Assembly (NCBI RefSeq): GCF_000002235.5
Contig: NW_022145613.1
Location: 6,120,519-6,184,518, forward strand
Direction of reading: 5' to 3'
Length of the DNA: 64,000 nucleotides
DNA from: Strongylocentrotus purpuratus
Taxonomy: Eukaryota; Echinodermata; Echinoidea; Camarodonta; Strongylocentrotidae
The notes under the pieces are model-generated. The model ran no database searches. It was not told where the DNA came from and was given only the letters and a program-made list of their open reading frames with translations. Positions 35,481 through 48,917 of this stretch are shown here, one piece after another. A program made the translations under genes and the position numbers. Numbering within the stretch: the stretch's first letter is position 1; every line of letters begins with the position of its first letter.

Positions 35481-38261
35481 AAATATTAATAATGAATTAG
35501 ACGAGTCTAGACTTTTACCCACCAACCATTTCAATTCTTTCATATGTTGTTTTTAGTTACCGTTAGTTGCCTCCAATGGACAATTTTGATGGATGTTAGG
35601 AAATAAATCCGTGACGGGTGCTCGATTGCCTCAGAGTTTGCAGCGCCTACAGTGCTTATGATTAAGCACACGACTGGTTTAACGGAACTGATGACTCGTA
35701 CGTAATGTAGCCATGCGGTACCCGATAAAAACGGAATAATCAAAGAATTATAAGTGAGTGAAAAGAGTGTGAAACAATGAGGGAGGCGAGAGAAAAAGAA
35801 AGATATTGGTTTATTATTTATTTTCTCATTCCTGAAGTTGTCTGATATCCACTTTCAAGATGTTTGAAGTAGATTTACGCATATTAAGAACCACTTTCGT
35901 TTTTTACTCGAAACATGAAGAAGTCCCTTGAATCGTAATTTGTATAAAAGCGAATTTCCTAAGCCTAGATTTTCCAACCTTTTGATTTGTTAACAAACGC
36001 TTAATAGCTCAGCTTGCGTTGTAGACAAATATGTCAACCCAATTACAAATGTCACTGGTTCAACACGACACCATAGAACAAATAATAAAATTCCCCATAT
36101 TAAAATATATTTTGACACATTTACCTGATCGATCGTTACAATATTGACAAATTTTAATTTTGTAATTTAACGCGATTTTAGTAATTATAGCTGTCATAAT
36201 GACAAGGCACTAAAAGTTCCGATTTCTATCTTAACATTCCGGATTTTTTCGATCTCGTTGCTAAACTAATTACTCATTTTGCGTGAAACCTTGCACCTAC
36301 CCCCATATGCTAAGCAATTTAATTGGAATCGAGGAAAAAAGTATAATATCTGATAATCTGTCCAATTAACTAAATATTGCCAGGCATTACGGATGACTGA
36401 ATAAAAGAAAGGAAAGTGTTCTAATTTTTACAAGGATCTTTCGTGACAAAAGTTGCGGTCAAGGGGAAAGTAAGGAAAGGTGGTCTATTTTCCCGTTTAA
36501 TTAAGCAATATACACCATTTTTTAGGTCGTACTCAGATAGAAATTGACACGGTGATAATTACTTCCACACTGTTCCATATATACAAAAATAGGCTAATTG
36601 TATATAATTAGGCGACTTATCAAGGCTTTCTTATTCACCATTGAAAGAATGCAGAGTTCGAATAGAAATTACAGTGCCAATTGGAACACATAATATTCCA
36701 CTTGCTCATTCCGCTTTAAAGAAAAAGGACAAAACGTCTGTAGTCAACAACTAACTGACTAAAGAGTAACAAATCAGCCAATACTTGTGCGAGTCTAGTG
36801 TTAATTCCCATGATTCATAACGTATGCTAATACCCATACGATTTACTTTATACACATTAAGTCCATGTAGCGTGATGGATGACTTCAGAAGCCAACTTTT
36901 GATGGGAATGCAAATTTGGTGAGGCAATTTCCCGCCTGTTCAATAATTGTATTGAATCCTCCCTCAAAAAGGATTGAAAGGGATGCAAATGGTTCGCCGT
37001 ATCAAATCACTGTAATGTATATGCAATAAAACGTCATATTGATCCGTATTAAAGAATCCACTTTGGGTGAATAATTGTCACTGTTTATAAATTTGATTTT
37101 TATCTTAATATGTTCTCATAAACCTAATAATAAAAAAACACATTATGATGCTGCACGTTATTAAAGCTAATCTTCAGCTCTGGTATTGAAATCGTATTTT
37201 GAGAGCACATTGCTATGATTTATTCTGGATTGTTTATCCTGCAGTAGATTGATTGGCTTTCCTTATCTTTCTATGCTCATTACTCCGCCACTATACATTT
37301 TCTACCAAAATTGTTAGGCACATGTCATTTATTTGTAATCTTGATCATTCAGTGTAAGTTTCGTGGGATTCTGTGAGAATTTATATTCTATATTTATAAC
37401 CAGAACTAAAGTTTATCTTTAAGGAATTGAAACTCAACATTATTCTTTGTAATTGATTTTGAATTATTTCTCTCTTCGCCACCGAATATATGTTCTGAAA
37501 CATGACGTATTTTAATACATGAAAGCTTACAGATGCACGGTAGTGATTTTGTATAATGCATGAGGCCCGGTATTATTTTGTAATATCTTGTTACCTCGTA
37601 TTATATCCATTTATGCACCTCATCCCTTCTATAAAGGCTATTGTGAATTACAGTGCCATTTAGATTTCAATTGAATAAACCTACACACTGACCATTGATC
37701 TTTTCCCTTCAAGAATCATTCTGAACTGATCTTGATTTGATGATCTTTTTTAGTCCTCGGTGTTTCTCTGCTTATTTTCTTTTTTTAAGAAATAAAGATT
37801 GAAAAATCGACCAGGTTCCCCTGGGCGGGGCTCATCAAAGCCAATGAATTGACAGTCGATACATCTTCATTGAACCTTTGACAAATCATCCTCTTATGCC
37901 TGATCAATAAACCGGTAGACCTTGATAAAAGAGAATAATTAATTGGTACATTAAGTATCCCAGTCCACCGTTTACCGCTTACACCACCTGCGATAATAGG
38001 GGGTAACAATAACCCCCTAAATAGAACCACAGCGTACCCGCTATAGGGGTGACAGCATACCCCCTTTTGTGATCCCTGTCCACGTCGCTATGGAGACGTC
38101 GATGACTCTCTTTCATGAAAGGGAAGGGGTTACAATAGGAGAGAAGGGGATGGAAAATTTTGTTACATCATAACCAGGGGCTGCATTCTACCACTCGACT
38201 CTTAAGTGGGCTAGACGGAGGGATAAAGTGGTAATACATTACATGTAATAAATTGATACCT
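35481..38261. other. Intergenic, no gene seen
   Basis: About 2.8 kb of AT-rich sequence with no supported gene or recognised repeat. Confidence 0.5.
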
Positions 38262-38372
38262 CCTCAGTCACACCTCCAAACCGACTCTAAACCGACCGAT
38301 TTCGAGCCATTTGTGGTAATGTAATATTTGGTACGGATTGGTGTGAGTTTCGTTGGTGCGACGGATGTATCA
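38262..38372. mobile_element. Palindromic GTCGGTTTGG repeat family, copy 3
   Basis: Left arm AGTCACACCTCCAAACCGAC (38266 onward) is the complement of the copy 1 and 2 right arms; core GGTAATGTAAT at 38314; diverged right arm. Confidence 0.5.
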
Positions 38373-40894
38373 TTATGATGGTGTTTAATCACACGATGAT
38401 ACACGAGGAAAAAAATAAGAATTATTCATAAAGGAGAAATTCTGAATGAGATTGAAGACTTTTCTGTTATTTCTATTTTTTTTCTTTGGCTGATGTTATT
38501 TGAATTCAAGCTTCAAAGGAGAGGGTGGCGAAGAATGTGCCTCAATTACGAATTTTAATCATGAATGTATTTAGGAAAGGGTAAGATGTGGAAAACCCGA
38601 GAAACTGAATTAATTTCGTATTCCATACAAAAACACTCGAAGTAGAATCTACTTTCCATATCTATCACCATATTATCATAGCATCCAATGGAGTAAGAAA
38701 TGATTCACCAAATTCGTTCCCAATCGCAATCCGATACGACGAACTGTCCAACCACAACTATTTAGGTGTCTTGGTGAATAGGAATTGTTGTTATTATCAG
38801 CGCTCTTGAAATCCTCCACAGTTAACTCAAGATCGAGCTCGCTATTGTTAACCCCGTCATCAAAGAGAAGGGGTTGACAAGCATTTGTAGTTGAGATTAA
38901 AAGAAGATCATGCCCTAGCCTCTTTGTGTCCCACCACTGATCACTTTCTGATGGACTACAGACAGTTTGGTACACGGCTTAAGTCCCTTCAGTGTCGACC
39001 GGAGCTGTAGACATGGCACACGGAGGAAAGACACGTGCTACAGAACGATAGATATCAAGTTCGGATTATCATGATTGTTTGGAAATGGATACCGTACGCC
39101 TTGTTTTAGAGGGAGGGTTTCATGACAAGTAACAACCATATAACGTAAGTGGATTCACAAACCTTTTTTTCCACAGTGCAGGCCGTTAGACATTGACAAC
39201 GTGATTGCTGTCGTTGCAGTGCTTCGTTGACAAAACATCTTGTAATAGAAACCGTATTTCCTCTTATAGTTATAGCAGGGCGTCTTTGCTTATAGCTAGC
39301 TATGTGGTGAAATGTGGCGAATCCTGAAATATTCATGCATTTCCCCGAAATTATATATGGTATGAATAAACGAATGGTTTGATATCCATTACAAAGAACC
39401 TTGATTCTTCTTCTTCTTCTATTTCTACTTAGAAATGTCCTTTCTGGTTTTGATTCAGCCACTGGTAATTCACGATTCACCATTATACCAAAGTTTCATG
39501 TCGATGTACAATGGATTTTTTTCTTCCATTTCAGTCTTTAAAAAGAAGTACATATACATTTCAACTCATTGAAGAGAAGGGCAATATTTTTTATGCTTGA
39601 CACACTCACACGTGGTTATGATAATCTATGAAAGCTGTTAAATTGCTTATTTCGATTTTCGTCTCAAACTAATACTATGCAACGTGAAATGTGGTAGAAC
39701 CACCTCCATTACCATCAATCAGGATTCATCTATTAAGTCTATAAAGTTCGCAGACGTTCCATAGAAACGCGACATAATTCAACTCTAGGATGTCCTGGAA
39801 GTCAGACTTATGGCGGTTTCGAGAAACGCCTTCCTAGTTTCATATGAGATTTCTTTGTTTCCTTAATGCGAAGAAGCCAATGGCGATAATTAACCTTAGT
39901 TTGTTACATTATTCATGTCTTCTCTTTGACGCCATTATTTCATGTATACCGCTGTGGATATTCCGATATGATCTCATTAAAAATATTAAAAAATGTTCAT
40001 CGATCTGGCAAGGTCTTCTGGCCAGTAGCAGTAAATTATGCCGTCCAAGGTTCATTGATTCAAAGTTTAATATGATAAAGAGGATGAAGGCGACATGGCT
40101 ATCAGATTATAACGATAACCAAGGCCATCGTAGTATGACTCTCCGAAAGAAGACGAAGAAGAGAGATAACAAGGTTTAGGCTTGATGGGGGCACCCAACT
40201 GTCTATACCCTACTGTAGTTCTAACAATATTTTTGGAAAGAACATAATCATTGGCCTTTATTCTCAAATGAATGTCTTGAAAACTTAGCTGCATAGCTGC
40301 TGCATAAGAAATTCACATTTTTGTAATTTGTTTTGTTTTTCTTTTCTTTTTTAAACGTGTACACCCAGCATAAATATGGTCGTTATTATATTTCTTGTGA
40401 ATTATTTTTTCACATGGTATTCGTTTCCTTCGTGTTACAGATATTTATAGCACTCATATTATACCCGCAAAGGTACCTTTGATATTGTCTCATAATACTC
40501 AGGGCCTCGCCACCTGTCGCTCGTGGACATATGCATATCCTTAGATTTAGAGAGGGGCGTTTGGTTAAAAAAAAAAAGGGTTATTGGAGCACCCAAAGGG
40601 AGAAAACGGTAAAAGGTGAGAGATGGTAGGGTGTTTACATCAGAGAGGTATGGATGTCTGAAGGAGAAAACATCCGCCATAATTTAATATTGACTTTGCA
40701 ATTGTGTGTTATTATGGGTCCATACATCGCAATTCAATAATATTGACCGTCCTGCATGACGTCTCAGGCAGAATCTGGATTAAATTAATTATACCATCCT
40801 AGATGCACTTGGGTCGTACGACATATGCTTGGCGACGATCGTCCGGCGGTCAGTTTACCCCATTAATAATATTAATCGAATTCTTATCGTCGAC
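38373..40894. other. Intergenic, no gene supported
   Basis: Contains two minus-strand open frames of 99 and 125 codons (38676-38975, 39106-39483) and a + strand frame of 111 codons (39844-40179). None shows a domain, flanking splice sites that fit, or repeat relatives; lengths are within chance expectation for 64 kb. Confidence 0.5.
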
Positions 40895-41139
40895 CGTAAC
40901 CTAATTCCATCCCCAACCCGACCCTAAACATAACCCTAAACCGAACCCAAAACACAACCGCAGCCCTAAACCTAACCCTAGGCCTCACCTAAGACCGGTG
41001 TAATAATATGATTGCAGGGCCATCAGAGAGAACAGTATTAATACTGATGAGGCTACTCTGGGTAAACAAGACATACTGTTATTATTATCTTTAGTATTAT
41101 TATTATGAATATTATTATTATTATTAATATTATTATTAA

Positions 41140-41235
<96 letters not shown>

Positions 41236-41330
41236 AACCTAAACCTAACCCCCCAAACACAGTCTTAGCCCTAAAAACAACCCTAAACCTAACACAAAAC
41301 ACAATCGCAGCCCCAAACCTACATGTATAC
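40895..41330. repeat. Degenerate telomere-like CCCTAA repeats split by (ATT)n
   Basis: CCCTAAACCTAACCCTA-type sequence at about 40900-40985 and again at 41237-41310 flanks an AT-rich segment with a long (ATT)n tract (41087-41233). Units such as CCTAAA, CCTAAC and AACCCTA vary, so this is an interstitial satellite-like repeat, not a true telomere. Confidence 0.8.
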
Positions 41331-43835
41331 CACTGAACCTCTGACAACATAAAGCAAAATGTCGAAAGAGCAAAATGGTGTGTTGTTGCTGGTACTCCAT
41401 GCCCACATCCTTGACTGACTTGTGCATAATTATATTGAATGCATTGTGCGAATCATGTTCCAATCCCAAAACAGAATTGTAATTCAATCACATTTGACAT
41501 TGGCATCTTACAGGTAAAAATTGATTGGTACACACAATTCGCATGTCTCTACGCATACAACGTTACATTTCCTTGCCCAAGCTGGCTCGATCGTAGCATC
41601 GGCAAATCATATTTATGTACCGCTAAAGCAAATATATTCACAGACTTTTATTGACTGGAAATTTAAGCATTTTCTTCGCTGCGCTAACTTAAATATAAAT
41701 GCAAGAAACGTCAGGATTTTTTTCTTACGCTTGAATGGTGTTTGAATTTTGTTACTGTTATTCTGTAAATTGAACACCGACGCAGAATTTAATCTTTATA
41801 TTATGTAGTACCTAGTCATATATTCTAACACAGATTATATATTTTTGTGTACGTCTATGTGAGTGTGTGTGTTTCGTGTGGAAATAGCCTATGTAACTTA
41901 AATAAAATAACATTTGGAATACGATTATTAATACTGTATGTAACACGAGTATTACTCGTTATGACTTCTAACTTCCTCACCAATTGATTTAATCGAGCAT
42001 TAATGTTTGGGATTTGGGACGATCGGTTTCACAAAAGACAAGATTATTAATATAAACTTATGTCACATTAGTAATGTACACAGATTGGAACTGAATTAAC
42101 ATAACAGTTTGAAGAAAAATCGATCGAGTACACTATTAATTGATAGATATTGATTGGCTATATTATTGATAACATATCGATCATATGCTAAGTCAGAGTT
42201 CGAGTGAAAACAGAAGGAATACCACATCGGAAAACCTGTCGAACGGATGCGCCACCCTAGCAAAACGATCTTTTTAATTTAAATTGTGCTGCCCTGTGAA
42301 TATATGATATAAAAGTCCGTGGCTACGATTATACCCATCTCCCCTAATGATGATGCTTATTAAGAAATTGAACTGTTCGAATGACCATCTATTAACCATG
42401 CAAGGCTTCAACAACAAAACAAAAAACAAAAAGGTCTTTTTAATAATATAAGCAATTTCTTATATTGCAACGTTATGAATTCTGTTTCATTGACCCGTTG
42501 TCTTTTCTATAAATTCAAAGGATAGCATCAATTTCGGAGATTGCCTTTGGAAGTTGTACATTATAGCTGATATTAGGGAGAGTGGCTCTGAATAACTCAA
42601 AGCTCAATAGAAATCGAATCGAGTTGTTCCATTGAATTGATTATAATATTGCTACTTCATCAGGAACGAGCGATGTTGGTTAGGAAATATCCATTGTCTG
42701 TTATGCCATTTCATACATTCATTTCGTAGTCGGGCTTGTTCTTTTTGTTCAACCAGCAAGCTAATCAACTTCCTGTTATTTAAGTGAAATCTACAACTAC
42801 CCAGCAAATTCTTTTATTTTATCAATAACGCAAGTTTATACAGGGAATGCAAATGTATTCATATGATGAAAATTTGTTACGTTATTATAATGAAAGTGAC
42901 ACTGTAGTATTGCCTATGTTGGAATACGAATTCTATCACTTTGATTGACACTGATTGCCCGTTCTCTCTATTTTTTTAAAGAAAGGCTATATATAACAAA
43001 ATTAAGTACCCTTTGGGGCCTACAACCACAAGCATATAGCTTTCACCATAAGCCCCTCCTTATATCTCTCTTGTTTTTAATTCAGTCTTTTAATTTAATG
43101 CAGTAACAAAAAGGTTATTAGGTACTCTCTTTCTTCTTTTTTTTTGTTTCTTTTAATAGAATCCACATTTATTTGTACCATTTACTCTGTGAATTCATTG
43201 CAAACTGTTGAATATAATATGTGAAATATGAAACATTAAAATGCAACTGGAACTGAAGCTAAATTTCCACATAGATATACCTTTCGGGCCTAAGATATTA
43301 TACGATCTCTTATTAAAGCGAAATGCAACAAATGAAAAACAAATCGGTTGTGTTTATATATGACAGACTGTGTCACATTAGCTCATTAAGTATATCTGGT
43401 AACATCTAAATGCGGACAGTGACCATAATATATGACCGGTATATTATATCTAGTGAAGTGTCATTCTGTACATCTTAATTGTTATGAAAGTCCATATGAC
43501 AACTAGAGGAGAAAATATTTATTTAGCCCTTCAGAATATCCGCGATGTAAAAAGCGATTCTGTTGTTTGTAAGTTAACGACATTTGCTCATAAGATTACA
43601 CGCCAAGGTACAAATTGTTTGTAGACGAAAGTTTTTGTCAAACCTTCCCTTTTGTAGAAAGTGAACTCACTTTTCTCTCTCATTTGTTTTTAACATTACC
43701 CATGGACTCTTTAGTGTATCTAGTGATTGTAAATACAGTCGGATGAGGCATGTTGCAAGCCTATGGAATGTTTAACTGTTTCTTTTTGTATTTTAATTGA
43801 GCAATAACAAACCTAACATTAAATTACATTGTTGA
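41331..43835. other. Intergenic, no gene seen
   Basis: AT-rich with no supported gene or repeat. Confidence 0.5.
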
Positions 43836-43955
43836 TGACGACGACGTGGATGATGATGATGATGATACTACTCCCACTTCTACTGCTGCTGCTACTACTA
43901 TATAGTAATGTTTTTCTCCCCTTTTCTCTCTATCTCTCTCTCTCTCTCTCTGTCT
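43836..43955. repeat. Compound microsatellite (GAT)n-(ACT/GCT)n then (TC)n
   Basis: GATGATGATGATGATGAT, then TACTGCTGCTGCTACTACTA, then TC repeats. Confidence 0.9.
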
Positions 43956-44303
43956 GCCTATGTCTCAATATAAATATACAAAATGTAATACAAATAGGGT
44001 TATTTACATGACATTTCCTCAAAAATTATTCTAACCCACAGGCACATACTAGACACATTTGGAGACGCTAGATGATTGCGCCTGAGATCAGACTGTTTTT
44101 ATTGATTGTTTTGAAGTGTTTGTGCATCGGGCGGGTAAAACGCTGAGAGTGGGGGAGGTAATAAAAGAAGGTGTTGATTAGGGGGGGGGGGGGGACGACT
44201 GTACATCGAATGTGTTTAAAGAACATAACGGTGTTTGTGTTTGAAAGGAACTCATGACGGAGCGTTGTTCATGAAGCAAAAAACTAATCGAAGATCGGGT
44301 TGC

Positions 44304-44348
44304 TCCCCTCTCTCTCTCACTCTCTCTCCCTCTCTCTCTCTCTCTCTG
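44304..44348. repeat. (TC)n microsatellite
   Basis: TC dinucleotides. A 16-base poly-G lies upstream at about 44179. Confidence 0.95.
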
Positions 44349-44683
44349 TTTAAAAGTCGTCTTGTTTACTGGAGGAGGGTCAAATAAAACTTCAAAAGTG
44401 TGAAGTATAAAGTGTGTCAGAGTTTCCACCTTCCTCGAAGTTGAACAAAGCTTCCCTACTAGAAGGTATATTTGCTCTGAGCATGCTGAAAGTATCATTA
44501 AATTAATTGTATGCGGAAGTTGGCAAACACGCCACGCGTTTGGAATGTAATTTAGCCATTCCTTTACCATGTGTCTGTTTAGACTTGGATTTCATGTGTA
44601 TAAACGTGCTTTTAAAAAACACTTACTTCAACAAATGAGAGGAGGTCGTAAGTGTAGCTTGTGTTTGAAAAGGGTGACGAATG

Positions 44684-44692
44684 AGAAAGAGA

Positions 44693-44725
<33 letters not shown>

Positions 44726-44730
44726 AAGGG
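44684..44730. repeat. (GA)n microsatellite
   Basis: GA repeats in inverse orientation to the (TC)n tract 340 bases upstream. Confidence 0.95.
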
Positions 44731-46858
44731 AGTGGGGTGGGTGGGGAGAAAACATTATTTTTGAAAAGTCAGGGCACTATTTTCATTTAAATTTGGTATG
44801 ATCCATGATTATTATTCTGACGAAATACAGAATTTTGAGCGGTTTGGGCAGATAAGACTTTCATATGAATTACACGCAACTCTAACAAAGTGTTATCAAA
44901 GGGATAGTTGAGTTTTGTTGCAGAGGGCGCTGCACAAAATATTTTGTTGGTGAGATAATCAAAAACTGAGTGTCAAATTTAAAAGAACATAAATGACAAA
45001 ATCATCTTTTTTTGATCAAAATCGATTCAGATATGGCTGAAATATCCATAAATATAACAATTTCTAATTTTGTGGTGCCCCACAAATATTCGATAATTTG
45101 AACCAGCCGTTGAAAAAGCGAGATAGCGCCGTATACGTTTTATTCCAGCCAATGCCGATGTTGGCTTTATGTTGTCTTTTTCGTGCTGGTTATAATACAC
45201 ACACCAGCCGGCTCTTGTATCGTTATTATTAAGCATTAATTAATTAACGGTAACCGTATTTTGTTGGAAATGGAGCTGAATTGGTATGATCGTATTGGCT
45301 AAATTTCTCATATTTTGGGTAAAAATTACCTTCATAGCAATTTTAGGTCGTAAAAGAGCACTAGAAATGTCATAAATAAGAGCAATAACCATGCACTTTG
45401 AAGGCATTAGCGGTCTGAAACAAGAACTCAACGATCCCTTTAAGTTACGCTGCTTATGTTTCACGGAGATATACAATGATTTTTAAAAGTATATCAAAGG
45501 ATAGGCCTATTATTATTATATAATAATATTATTTAACGTAAAGTTTATCACAAGTTATTATTATATGATATTATTATATTATTTCTTTGAGGTGTAAAGC
45601 ATTTCAAGTTGATGCGCCTTGTTTTCTTTCTCGTGTAAACTATTTGCGTATTGCCTTGGGAACGGCATAATGACTCTTCTTCTTAATGTTTGTAACAACC
45701 ACTTGATACAGACGTAATGTACGTCACAAATTCGTGACCTAAGAAAACGGTTGGATTTAAAGCATGAACATTTTCTTCTTAATCATTTTTTAAACAATAT
45801 ATTATGTTATGTACGTGATTGACGTGTACATGAAGGATTATCGTATCATTATAAGCTATAATTATGTAGTGTATCGTTGTATTCACTATTTAGGCTGTGA
45901 TTATGTATTTTCATTTTCGGTTTAATAAAATTTGGAGTGGACTTTAAAAGATTATATTATTATTATTTATTAGTATTATTATCTCCATGAGATATGAACC
46001 TCCGTAATTTTTAGAAAATTGGAATCCTCAAATTGGTGATTATCAAAACTATTATGAAATCTATCCCGATGTCCACTAGCATTCCCTTTTTCTCCGTGCA
46101 GATTGCATCCCAACAAATGGACATTCACCATTTCATATGGTATGTACTCAACAACTCCAGTTTCACGTAGGATAAACATGCCCAGTCTCTTCATGCCAAA
46201 AAAGAAAACATTATACTCTCTTACCCCTCATCCTATTACACGCACTCTGGGTATAGACTTGTCATGAATATCTTGCAATTTGCCAATATTATCCATCTAC
46301 AATACCATATTCCAATCAGGTATTCCATATTTTTAGATCCACTTCCAACTTAATCGTGGGTCGGTCGAAGCTATATGGTGTTGTTTGCCTTCCAACTAAT
46401 ACCCTTTGTGGTCTGTAGCGAGCTCTGTAATGTATATTTGTCTAAGAGCCGTGCATGGTTGCCTAGAGTTACTCACGTGATCACCCACGCACGGGATGTA
46501 TGGCCAACATTTTAAAAAGTGGTATCAAGACTGTATGGATGTGGTGATAGGGAAATCATAACGGATATTAGTAAAACGTTTGATCGATTTCGTCTGTGCA
46601 TATATAATTATATGAGCATAATTTGAAAACCTGTCAAATGCGCAGTTTAATGGACGGATGCTCAATTTTTTTCTTCTCAGGTTCCGTTTGATACGTATAT
46701 ACATGTATGTTGCTGGTAGGAGTGAAATAAGGTAGGCTTACTAGAATTCACGAGAAAAAAATTTCGGAAATGGTATGTGGAAGAACTTAAACTCGAATGC
46801 GAAAATTTATGCGCTTTTAGAATAAAAGGAAAAAAAAAGTAGCAGGCAGTCAGCCAGT
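44731..46858. other. Intergenic, no gene seen
   Basis: AT-rich with short ATT patches (45508-45590, 45955-45980). The segment 45982-46050 resembles part of the repeat at 47908-48505 (CTCCATGAGATA then GATTAT). Confidence 0.5.
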
Positions 46859-47240
46859 TTAAAGGTGTAGACCAGTTCTAGTCATGCAATTGCATTGTGA
46901 AAGAAACGTTGTGGAATGGATCAGAAAAGGTTGATCATCTAGAATATAAGTATTGGTGTGTACCGCAAGGTTCTGGAATCACCAATATGATAAGAAATTT
47001 GGCACAGTCTTGGTAAAGTAATAAGCACTGTACACAGAAAGACGTATATGGGACTACCCTCTATCTATCCAGTCCGGATAGCTTTTTTATATACCAAATA
47101 TATCAATTAGTAGGCGGTTTCCCGGCAAAACTTTTGTCATCACGTATTAGTCAAAACATATTCTTTCACACGATTGGCAATAAGAGCTTCCATTTCATTT
47201 TTTGAGAGGGGGCGTTTCCAAAGCTGGTCTTTACCTTTAA
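46859..47240. mobile_element. TTAA-flanked non-autonomous DNA transposon (MITE), copy 2
   Basis: Element 46863-47236 with TTAA at 46859-46862 and 47237-47240. Aligns along its length with copy 1 (7189-7554), sharing for example GTAGGCGGTTTCCCGGCAAA and CATTGTGAAAGAAACGTTGT. The left terminus has two changes relative to the right (AGGTGTAGACCAG versus AGGTAAAGACCAG). Confidence 0.85.
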
Positions 47241-47907
47241 ATATAGGTAGGAATACAGTAGGCGCGATAGTATACGTGACCCTCACTTTTGATCATGGGA
47301 ATGTATTCGAATGTTCATATAACCATACGAAGGAGTTTACTCCTTGGTTACAAGGTACACGTATTCTATCTTGTATACTCGGATTCATTAAAATGCGGTC
47401 CGCATCGAAAGGCCAATGCCCTATTCAGTTCCCTTCGGCATTGCCTTGCTTCGGTATCCCTCCAGTTATTTTCGATTCGATATGTCACAATCTATCTGAG
47501 CTGACTGCCGATATCATATTAAGTATTTGTGATTTTTAGGATGCGATAGAAAGTGCACCTTCCGAGGGCGCCGACTTTTCAGCGTTGATTATTTAAAATA
47601 AAAGGTACCCGTTATCAAGGCTTCTTAATTTTCTTTTAAAGAATCAGATAATCTTTCTTTGTCTTAAAATATGCAAAGAGGGGAATCTTGACACCATGTA
47701 GGTAACATGCTTTCATTAGTCGTGACAAATCTATATTCTGAAGTAACCTTTCGTTGTTTCTGTTTTTTTTTACCAAGTTCATATTGAAAAGCAAAAAGAA
47801 GAGTTGACGAAGAGATTTTACTATTATCAGTGTATTCATGGCTGTAATTTTGGTGTGAGCAGTATAGGGATATCAAATAGAGCAATTCTCTTTAAAATAT
47901 GTTGTGA
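47241..47907. other. Intergenic, no gene supported
   Basis: A 121-codon + strand frame overlaps the end of the transposon (47174-47539); it begins inside the repeat and has no recognised domain. Confidence 0.5.
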
Positions 47908-48505
47908 TCCTTTTTATCCCATCCTTTTATCCCCTCTCTCTCGGATCTTCAATCAATAATCTTGGAGGGGCTTTATACAAAAATGTATTATCTCCATGAG
48001 ATACAAATCCCCGCAATTTCCATAAAATGATTGAATTAGAATCCCTAAATCAGTGATTATGAATATTATCATAACAATGATAATAGGAATATCGATATAA
48101 ATATTTATCTTTAAAATGCTTCTTATCCCATCCTTTTATCCCCTCCCCATCTTCCTCAGAAGTAAAAAAAAAAATTCCTGACTTCGTCGAAATATCCTCG
48201 CCTTCCTTGCTCTAGGGTAATTTGAAATGCCAGGATAACTTACTTTGACTTTGCGAATCTCTTCAATTTTCATAAAATTAGAATACCTAAATCAGTGATT
48301 ATGAAAATGATCATAAAAATGCTTATAGGAATATCAATATAATATTGCTTTAAGAAAAAGCTTTTTATCCCATCCTTTTATGATCCCCCTCTCCATCTTT
48401 CTCTGAAGTAAATAAAAAACTGACTTCGTCTAAATATCATCGCCTTCCTTGCGTTCGGAAAAATTGAAATGCCAGGACAACTTACTTTGATATCGGGTAG
48501 ATTAA
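47908..48505. repeat. Tandem repeat, about 245-base unit, two full copies plus a partial
   Basis: CTAAATCAGTGATTATGA at 48046 and 48288, TTTTATCCCATCCTTTTAT at about 47912, 48124 and 48363, CTGACTTCGTC(G/T)AAATATC and GAAATGCCAGGA(T/C)AACTTAC twice each. Moderately diverged. Confidence 0.85.
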
Positions 48506-48827
48506 ACATATGTCTGTTTTATCTGCCTCAGATTGTAGAGTCTACGAAGTATAGCTGTACTATATAGGTATATACTTATTATGTGTCCTACCCCCTCTGT
48601 GTGCCATGTCTTTCGCGCATATACATTTTCATTAGTAGTAGTATTATTATTATCCGTCTCTCATTTTTCTCTATTTATTCGTATAAATCTGTGACATACC
48701 TTTCACCACTAATCTCTCATTCCATTTTATTCTTGCAATAATTTGTTTCACATCATTCTCTCTCCTCTATCTCTCCCTGTTCTCTGTTCAGTCTCAATCG
48801 CTCACATGTACATTCACAGATAACCAG
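48506..48827. other. Intergenic, C/T-rich, no gene seen
   Basis: Pyrimidine bias leads into the microsatellite. Confidence 0.5.
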
Positions 48828-48879
48828 TATATATATATATATATATCCATTCTCTCTTCTCTCTCTCTCTCTCTCTCTC

Positions 48880-48914
<35 letters not shown>

Positions 48915-48917
48915 TCC
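48828..48917. repeat. (TA)n then (TC)n microsatellite
   Basis: About nine TA units, then about 30 TC units. Confidence 0.95.

Noticed and set aside
38676..38975. A 99-codon minus-strand frame with an acidic, Asn-rich middle
   Set aside because: Looks slightly protein-like but has no recognised domain, splice context or repeat support.
39106..39483. A 125-codon minus-strand frame with an ATG
   Set aside because: No recognised domain; one or two frames this long are expected by chance in 64 kb of AT-rich DNA.
47174..47539. A 121-codon + strand frame
   Set aside because: Begins inside the TTAA element and continues into unrelated flank; not a coherent gene.
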